Below are positions 58,989-64,000 of a DNA stretch of 64,000 bases, in pieces. The notes below the pieces were generated by a model that was not told the origin of the DNA, made no database searches, and worked only from the letters and a program-made list of their open reading frames with translations. The position numbers and the translations under genes are program-made. Every line of letters starts with the position of its first letter. Positions within the stretch are counted from its first letter, which is position 1. This DNA comes from Sporomusa silvacetica DSM 10669 (GTDB lineage: Bacteria; Bacillota; Negativicutes; Sporomusales; Sporomusaceae): assembly GCF_002257705.1 (NCBI RefSeq), contig NZ_LSLK01000081.1, forward strand, positions 93,094-157,093, in the 5' to 3' direction.

Positions 58989-59335
58989 TTCATCATCTTT
59001 AGCAGAAGAAATACCATAGTTTCCTTTTTTTAGCTTAGATTCATTGCTGTCCGTTTAGGTTTCCTCCTATCAGTGATAATTTTAAAATGAGGAATAGTTT
59101 TGCCTCTTGTAAAAATTACTTTGTTAGTAATACTACTAAATAGCATTTTTTTTGTCAAGCACTTACCTGGGTTTCTCGGAGCAAACTCACGTTCTGTTGC
59201 CAGACAAAATTAATTTCTTTAAATGGAGTTTTACCTTATAAAACTACTGCCAACGTATGAACGGAATATTGTCGGATAGCATATTATGCAATATACAATT
59301 TTTTGTATATTCCCCTAGAAAGGAGAAGATGTTTT
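58989..59335. other. Intergenic with the tetR promoter, no further gene
   Basis: It contains the tetR promoter and operator and the leader of the Cys-rich gene. No other frame is credible. Confidence 0.5.
59115..59158 (-). promoter_or_regulatory. tetR promoter with overlapping dyad operator
   Basis: On the minus strand TTGACA (59158-59153), 17 bases, TAGTAT. The dyad ATTACT-N5-AGTAAT (59115-59131) overlaps the expected transcription start, as in autoregulated TetR genes. Confidence 0.55.
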
Positions 59336-59623
59336 ATGCCTCGATGGGAGCCTCCTGAAATATTAGAAGGAGAAAACGATTTTGAAGAAATACGTGAAAA
59401 TAGTCGCCAGTGCTTTCCCTTTGGCTGTTTTCCTCGTAATTGTTTTCCGCGACACCATTGTTTTCCTTTTGGCTGTTTCCCCCGTAGTTGCTTTCCTCGG
59501 CACCACTGTTTTCCTTTTGGCTGTTTCCCTCGTAGTTGCTTACCACGTCAGCAGTGCTTTCCTTTTGGCTGTTTCCCTCGGCGTGAGTGTTTCCCTTTCC
59601 TTAGCTGCTTCCCTCATCGCTAA
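59336..59623 (+). CDS. Small protein of tandem Cys-Phe-Pro repeats, family unknown
   Basis: The 95-residue protein starts at ATG 59336 (AAAGGAG ten bases upstream). An acidic head (MPRWEPPEILEGENDFEEIR) is followed from residue 26 by three 16-residue units, CFPFGCFPRNCFPRHH, CFPFGCFPRSCFPRHH and CFPFGCFPRSCLPRQQ, and two partial ones (CFPFGCFPRRE, CFPFLSCFPHR). The DNA repeats in 48-base steps from 59411. Regularly spaced Cys, Phe, Pro and Arg suggest a cross-linked or metal-binding structural protein, for instance a spore-coat component, but no family is recognised. The phase keeps the reading frame in all units, which argues for real coding. Confidence 0.72.
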   Translation: MPRWEPPEILEGENDFEEIRENSRQCFPFGCFPRNCFPRHHCFPFGCFPRSCFPRHHCFPFGCFPRSCLPRQQCFPFGCFPRRECFPFLSCFPHR

Positions 59624-59711
59624 CAACGCTCTCAGTGCAATTGAATGCACTGATACTTACGTAAAGGCTCGTTTCCTATTAAGAATGAAATCAAATGGGT
59701 GAGGTCTCGGG

Positions 59712-59894
59712 CATGTAATTGCAGTTGATCAAACTTATCACCCATATTATGTATCAAGTCTACTCTTAGTGCCTAGTACTAAGATTGAACCAGCACCCCA
59801 AGAACAATACCAACGCGTCAAGCAAAGTTTTATGACTATGTAACAACAGCAACAGTGTCAGGGGCAGCAAAGCCAGTACCAATAACTAAAGAAT
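59712..59894 (+). pseudogene. Decayed fragment of an unrecognised protein
   Basis: A plus-strand frame reads GHVIAVDQTYHPYYVSSLLV... PQEQYQRVKQSFMTM, then TAA, then Gln-rich residues to a second stop. It has a plausible protein look but no start codon and no ribosome site. It may be the tail of a gene once linked to the Cys-rich protein. Confidence 0.3.
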
Positions 59895-59937
59895 AAAACG
59901 AAAAACTGATTTAAGATTTAAAATATCAATAGAAAAA

Positions 59938-59983
59938 GCACCTCTCGTGTCGTATAGAAAACTATATTTCACGAGAGGTGTAT
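59938..59983 (+). terminator. Terminator downstream of the Cys-rich gene
   Basis: The stem CACCTCTCGTG / CACGAGAGGTG is followed by TATTTTATTG. Confidence 0.75.
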
Positions 59984-60184
59984 TTTATTGGTAATAAAAA
60001 GGCATTTACCAGTAGTAGGATTATACCTAGTTAGTCTGCTCACGACAGAACCGGCATCTAGCAGCCCTTGTCCATTTCCCCTATAATCGTTCTTCAAATC
60101 GCAACCGCCCTACGATGCAGTTTTTCCTATATCGTTTGTTCCATCCGCTTCAAGAAATCCCCAACAATAGCATTTTGCGGATAA

Positions 60185-60571
60185 TTATTCTGAAATTAGC
60201 TGTAGTTTTGTGACGACTACAACATCCGCAGGAGCAAAATCATACTGATTCAATTCATCAATATCTACCCAGGCAACCATATCATGATCAGTCAATATTG
60301 GATCTCCTTCGATCCACTCCGCCCAATAAAACAGCAAGTTTATCGGTCCCCGTGAGTGCTCATGGCGGACAGACATAAAATTTTCTCCCGCATATACGCG
60401 CATATTTAATTCTTCAAATATCTCCCTCTCAAGGCCCTCTTGGGGAGTTTCATTTTTTTCGATTTTACCGCCCGGAAATTCCCACTTACCTTTTAACTCT
60501 GGTGGAAACGTTCGTCTTGCAATTAAGAGTTTGTTATTTTTCTTTATTATCCCTGCAACTACTTCTTTCAT
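60185..60571 (-). CDS. Nudix hydrolase (MutT-like)
   Basis: The 128-residue protein has a complete Nudix box from GGKIEKNETPQEGLER to EIFEELNM (about residues 34-57), with the REIFEE core that binds magnesium. It begins MKEVVAGIIKKNNKLLIARR, typical of MutT/CTP-pyrophosphohydrolase-type enzymes that cleanse oxidised or unusual nucleotides. The start follows TAGGAGATTACATCT. It is a single-gene unit in the cytoplasm. Confidence 0.94.
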   Translation of the reverse strand: MKEVVAGIIKKNNKLLIARRTFPPELKGKWEFPGGKIEKNETPQEGLEREIFEELNMRVYAGENFMSVRHEHSRGPINLLFYWAEWIEGDPILTDHDMVAWVDIDELNQYDFAPADVVVVTKLQLISE

Positions 60572-60790
60572 AGATGTAATCTCCTATATTTATTTCTTCG
60601 GTAAACTTTATCATTCTACTATTGTTGCCCAAATTAATAGTCATAAATTATCACCTCTTGATAATTATAGTTTATTTGTCAATCAATTACTTACACATAA
60701 AACAACGTCTTGTAAGTTGCTCGACGGTCACTGTCATGATCTAGAGGTAAACTGGTCGGATATAAAAATATAAAGAGTGGATATGTTATT

Positions 60791-61005
60791 ATGAAAAATC
60801 CTTGGAGCGATCTAGACAACTTTGAAAGTGCGACTATGCGAGACAGCGCTGGCTTGACGGTTTACGACAGGAGCGATGATTGTGAATATCAACTATTTTG
60901 GACATGCCCAAGCAGGTCGCTGATTATCTTGAGAGCGTCGCCAACAATGGCTTGATCACTGAAAAATCGCAGGGCAAAATAGCGTGGATTTTCTGGAAAG
61001 TGTAA
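60791..61005 (+). pseudogene. Unrecognised short gene, apparently frameshifted
   Basis: A frame from ATG 60791 reads MKNPWSDLDNFESATMRDSA... DDCEYQLF and stops at 60955. From about 60900 a second frame reads LDMPKQVADYLESVANNGLI... KIAWIFWKV to TAA 61003-61005. Joined near 60900 they give one protein of about 70 residues with an acidic N-terminus. The ribosome site is weak and I recognise no family. Confidence 0.35.
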
Positions 61006-61041
61006 ATATGCGGTAGCAATGTCGCTATCAGGCTGACTAGG

Positions 61042-61077
61042 GAAAGAACCTGCTATCTTGATTGCAGGTTCTTTTAA
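61042..61077. terminator. Bidirectional terminator between the fragment and the thioesterase
   Basis: The stem AAGAACCTGC / GCAGGTTCTT has a ten-base loop and is followed by TTAAATT on the plus strand. Confidence 0.78.
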
Positions 61078-61135
61078 ATTAAATTATATTATCACATTTT
61101 AACATGCTGAGTCGTTGGTTAATTTTGGAGTAAAT

Positions 61136-61531
61136 CTACGCCTTTTTCGGAAATACACCCATAGTACATCTTGCAATACATATAAGTTCTCCGGACTCAT
61201 TCATAATTCTGATATCCCATACTATAATGGTTCGCCCACGATGAGCTGGTTTGCCCACCGCTGTAACAAATCCGTCAGTTTTTCTTTTGACATGATTGGC
61301 ATTGATTTCAATGCCGACAGCATATTCTTTTTCTTTATTAATAAGGTGATATGTACCTGAACTAGCCACTGTTTCTGCGAGAGCAACTGAAGCTCCGCCG
61401 TGTAAAATCCCAAACGGCTGGCGAGTAGCTTCGTTCACAGGCATAGTTGCGACAACCTGTTCCTCGCTCATTTCAGTTATCTTAATACCTAATCTATCCA
61501 TCAGAGTATCTTTATAATTCACTTTTTCCAT
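61136..61531 (-). CDS. Hotdog-fold acyl-CoA thioesterase (PaaI/EntH type)
   Basis: The 131-residue protein has the hotdog signature QPFGILHGGASVALAETVAS (about residues 38-57), where the Asn/Gln-Pro-x-G and HGG positions surround the acyl-CoA and the Glu acts as base. ANHVKRKTDGFVTAVGKPAH and the final strand IARCTMGVF complete the fold. Such enzymes hydrolyse aromatic or small acyl-CoA thioesters. It could relieve stalled CoA esters from the acyl-CoA synthetase cluster, but it is a separate unit. The start follows CGAGGAGTTAATT. Confidence 0.93.
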   Translation of the reverse strand: MEKVNYKDTLMDRLGIKITEMSEEQVVATMPVNEATRQPFGILHGGASVALAETVASSGTYHLINKEKEYAVGIEINANHVKRKTDGFVTAVGKPAHRGRTIIVWDIRIMNESGELICIARCTMGVFPKKA

Positions 61532-61585
61532 AATTAACTCCTCGTATAATATATTTTATAAGCAATATTCACCATTTCGCTCCCG

Positions 61586-63559
61586 CTACAGCTGGAAGCC
61601 GGTTACTGCGTTCTGTAGATCCTGGGCTAGCTTGGCTAACGCTTGGCTTGATGATGCTATTTCCTCCATAGAGGCCAATTGTTCTTCAGCTGCCGCCGAA
61701 ACACCTTGAGCCTCGCCCGCTGACCTTTTGCCGAGGCTGTCAATCTTTTTAACCGAACCTACGATCTGCTGGCTACCAGCCATCATTTGCTGCATAGCAG
61801 TGGAAATCTCCTTCACTTGACCAGATACCTCCGTCACCAGGCCGGCAATTTCCCTAAAAACCGTACCGGCAGTATTAACAACCTCGGCTCCGGTCTTGAC
61901 TTCCCGAGTACCATTGTCCATAGCTGCAACCGCCTTGCCGGTATCAACCTGGATTACACCGATCAAATCAGCAATCTTTTTAGCCGCTTCCCGGGACTGC
62001 TCCGCTAATTTGCGCACTTCCTCGGCTACCACGGCAAAGCCTCGACCTTGTTCTCCCGCCCGCGCGGCCTCAATGGCCGCATTTAGAGCCAAAAGGTTAG
62101 TCTGTCCGGCAATACCAGAAATGGTATCAACAATCTGACCAATCTCCTTGGAACGTTCGCCTAATTTTGTTACAACCTGAGCTGATGTTGTGACCGTTGC
62201 TTCGATTTGATTCATCTGAATTACTGCTTTTTCTATCGCTTTGTCACCATTTTTTGCTTTTTCGGCTGCCTGAGCCGAATTATCAGCTACCTGATTGGCA
62301 CTAGCAGCTATCTGCTGAATGCTGGCTGACATCTGTTCCACCACCGCCGTAGTATCGTTGGCTGCAGCCAATTGTTCGTTAGCGCCTGCGGCTACATCGG
62401 TTATCGCTGTAGCTATTTGATTGGCCGCCTGAGCCGATTGTTCTGAACTGGCTGTCAGTTCTTCCGACGAAGCTGCGACTTGTCCAGAGGAATTACTGAT
62501 CTGATTTACCAGATTGCGTAAATTCCCGACCATCGTTTCAAAAGCCCGGGCTAAATGCCCAAACTCATCCTGGGATACAACAGCGATATTGGTTATGCTT
62601 AGATCGCCGTCGGCAATGCGGTTAACCGCCGCTTTAAGTGTTTGTAATGGCTTTGTAATGTGTACCGTCCCCCACATTATTAAAAGAGCAACAAGGATAA
62701 GTATGATAATAATTGTTATCAAAGACGTCCTTGTAAAAGCACTCAACTTAGCGGTAGCTTCACTTACAGGTATATTCACGGCAAGCGACCAGCCAGTTCC
62801 TTTTATTGGCGCATATGCTTGATATTTATCTACACCTTCATGTTTATATTTAGTAATTCCCCTTTCGCCATTTATCATTTTTCCTATAGCATCCTTTAAC
62901 GTAGGATCAGTCCTGGCATCGGTATATGAATTAACTTTGCCGGCTACCTCCTTATTAGGGTGAACGATAACTAATCCATCACCTCGTATCAGGTATGCAT
63001 AACCAGTTTGTCCCATCTTTATATTCAAAATTTGTTTCTCAATCGACTCGATATTAACTGATCCAAATAGCATGGCAATAACCCGGTCACCGGCAAAAAT
63101 CGGCGTAGTTACCATAATAATCGTCTTACCTGTTGCCATTGATATAGCAGGGTCGGAAATAACCGTTTCCCCCTTCATTGCCAGTTTAAAATATTCTTTG
63201 GTTCCCAGATTGCCGGATTTGCCCATATGATCAACGAAGTTCCCTTTATCATCAGTATATGTAATTGTTTCGTATATCTTATTTTTAGCTGTTTCAGCAG
63301 CAAGGTAAGCCATAATGGCTTCATGATTACCACTGTTCATTATCGGCGTCCGGGCTATGGTAGATAGTTCAATCTTAGCACCGTCCAAAAACGTGCGAAT
63401 TTCTTGACTGGTGCTTTGTGTTGTGATGCCTATCTCTGTTTCAACATCCTGTATCAGCATCTTTTCAGCTTGCCAATAATTTAATCCCGCTAGCATACCT
63501 AATGAAACAACAAACAATACAATAACTCCTAATGCAAGTTTAGCCCTAATGCTTTTCAT
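61586..63559 (-). CDS. Methyl-accepting chemotaxis protein with dCache sensor
   Basis: The protein, about 657 residues, starts at ATG 63559 (GAAGGGCTGG upstream; the longer frame lacks support). Helix 1 (about residues 10-30) is followed by an extracytosolic double-Cache domain (about 35-275, YTDDKGNFVDHMGKSGNLGT, GYAYLIRGDGLVIVHPNKEV), helix 2 (about 280-300), HAMP and the signalling domain with DTISGIAGQTNLLALNAAIE. dCache receptors usually bind amino acids, amines or organic acids directly. The ligand cannot be predicted from sequence alone. Confidence 0.95.
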   Translation of the reverse strand: MKSIRAKLALGVIVLFVVSLGMLAGLNYWQAEKMLIQDVETEIGITTQSTSQEIRTFLDGAKIELSTIARTPIMNSGNHEAIMAYLAAETAKNKIYETITYTDDKGNFVDHMGKSGNLGTKEYFKLAMKGETVISDPAISMATGKTIIMVTTPIFAGDRVIAMLFGSVNIESIEKQILNIKMGQTGYAYLIRGDGLVIVHPNKEVAGKVNSYTDARTDPTLKDAIGKMINGERGITKYKHEGVDKYQAYAPIKGTGWSLAVNIPVSEATAKLSAFTRTSLITIIIILILVALLIMWGTVHITKPLQTLKAAVNRIADGDLSITNIAVVSQDEFGHLARAFETMVGNLRNLVNQISNSSGQVAASSEELTASSEQSAQAANQIATAITDVAAGANEQLAAANDTTAVVEQMSASIQQIAASANQVADNSAQAAEKAKNGDKAIEKAVIQMNQIEATVTTSAQVVTKLGERSKEIGQIVDTISGIAGQTNLLALNAAIEAARAGEQGRGFAVVAEEVRKLAEQSREAAKKIADLIGVIQVDTGKAVAAMDNGTREVKTGAEVVNTAGTVFREIAGLVTEVSGQVKEISTAMQQMMAGSQQIVGSVKKIDSLGKRSAGEAQGVSAAAEEQLASMEEIASSSQALAKLAQDLQNAVTGFQL

Positions 63560-63773
63560 AATTTCAACCAGCCCTTCTATACATAATTTTAAAATTGCCC
63601 TATCACTAAAGGATTGGCGCAAGCTGTGTTTTCTTTATCAATTATCAATATTTATTTACCCTTTCTCACTTTGGAGAAAAGGGTTATTAGGTGTACCTAT
63701 TTTTACAGATTGCTTACAAAGTTGCAAATTGCAATAGCAAATGCAACACCAAGTGAGAAACTCGGAAATAATA

Positions 63774-64000
63774 TCAGGATAGAGCAGCGAGTTCTTCGTC
63801 GAAGCAAGCTTGAGGAGTCTTATACCCCAGTATTTTGCGTGGTAGTTGGTTGCACCAGTTCTGAATGCGAAGAATGGTTCCAGGAAGAACCTTGGATATA
63901 GATGTCTTTTTGGGGATGAAGCGCCGGATGAGGCCATTGTGGCGTTCATTGGTGCCACGCTCCCAGGAAGAGTAGGGGTGAGCAAAGTAGACCTTGCAGT
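63774..64000 (-). mobile_element. IS30-family transposase, C-terminal part at the window edge
   Basis: The minus-strand frame from the right edge reads CKVYFAHPYSSWERGTNERH, then NGLIRRFIPKKTSI... NWCNQLPRKILGYKTPQACF, ending at TGA (63774). HPYSSWERGTNERHNGLIR is the conserved end of the IS30 DDE domain, including the catalytic Glu. The rest of the element lies beyond 64000. Its end probably lies just left of the stop, in the AT-rich sequence around 63720-63760. The visible part is undamaged. Confidence 0.9.

Noticed and set aside
59411..59560. Possible CRISPR-like array
   Set aside because: The 48-base units are contiguous with no spacers and code in one frame, so this is a tandem coding repeat.
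59382..59702. Hydrophobic frame overlapping the Cys-rich repeat gene
   Set aside because: It is the shifted reading of the same repeats (CFPFG codons read out of phase give Leu/Val/Ala), with no ribosome-binding site in phase. The Cys-rich frame has a good site and a sensible N-terminus.
1..64000. rRNA, tRNA, riboswitch or prophage
   Set aside because: I looked for tRNA-like clover leaves, conserved rRNA segments, cobalamin or FMN riboswitch cores and phage structural genes and found none. The corrinoid gene has no B12-box-like leader.

Overview
The window looks like chromosomal DNA of an anaerobic, diderm, spore-forming Firmicute of the Negativicutes (Sporomusa/Pelosinus type). The best evidence is the porin at 50496-51950, which joins an exported N-terminal SLH domain to an outer-membrane barrel, a design typical of diderm Negativicutes. 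A corrinoid protein with a UroD-type methyltransferase, two chemoreceptors and many Tat-exported iron-sulfur proteins fit the same lifestyle. No rRNA, tRNA, CRISPR array or complete mobile element was seen. An IS30-type transposase fragment runs off the right edge and a MATE transporter runs off the left edge.

Region 1 (1-45.5 kb) is a dense redox island built from about a dozen recurring gene families. These are flavodoxin-fold proteins (often lipoproteins), NADPH-FMN reductases, aldo/keto reductases, iron alcohol dehydrogenases, SDRs, cupins, carboxymuconolactone-decarboxylase-like (CMD) proteins, DUF4405 membrane cytochromes, Tat-exported DUF362 proteins, alpha/beta hydrolases and MBL hydrolases. 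Almost every family occurs as two to four copies, and most also have at least one decayed copy, usually just the 3' end. Three promoter classes divide the island. LysR-type boxes (ATAAG-N5-CTTAT) lie at a fixed distance from three promoters (3.9-11.8 kb) near a lysR gene. A 20-bp core box shared by four operons (18-30 kb) lies beside two intact YqhC-like araC genes and one dead one. Nine promoters with a 19-bp spacer and a central dyad (1.3-5.3 and 32-45.5 kb) have the form used by MerR-family activators, although no merR gene is present. The enzyme set and the YqhC-like regulators suggest a response to reactive aldehydes, quinones or other electrophiles. Because many parts are exported or membrane-bound, some of that chemistry probably occurs outside the cytoplasm. 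This role is inferred.

Inside region 1, 38.2-43.4 kb is one operon: a Tat lipoprotein of the DUF362 family, a NapH-NapG-like fused ferredoxin with an internal Tat motif, and larC-larE-larB for the nickel-pincer cofactor, without larA.

Region 2 (45.8-58.9 kb) holds a chemoreceptor, then GntR regulator, corrinoid protein, MFS transporter, SLH porin, second MFS transporter, UroD-type methyltransferase, SDR, acyl-CoA synthetase and TetR regulator. It looks like uptake and corrinoid-dependent demethylation of a methylated or aromatic substrate.

Region 3 (59-64 kb) contains a small protein made of 16-residue Cys-Phe-Pro repeats, a Nudix hydrolase, a hotdog thioesterase, a dCache chemoreceptor and the transposase fragment. 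Two families of short structured repeats (A, about 130-144 bp; B, 118 bp), each in two copies, lie between genes of region 1.
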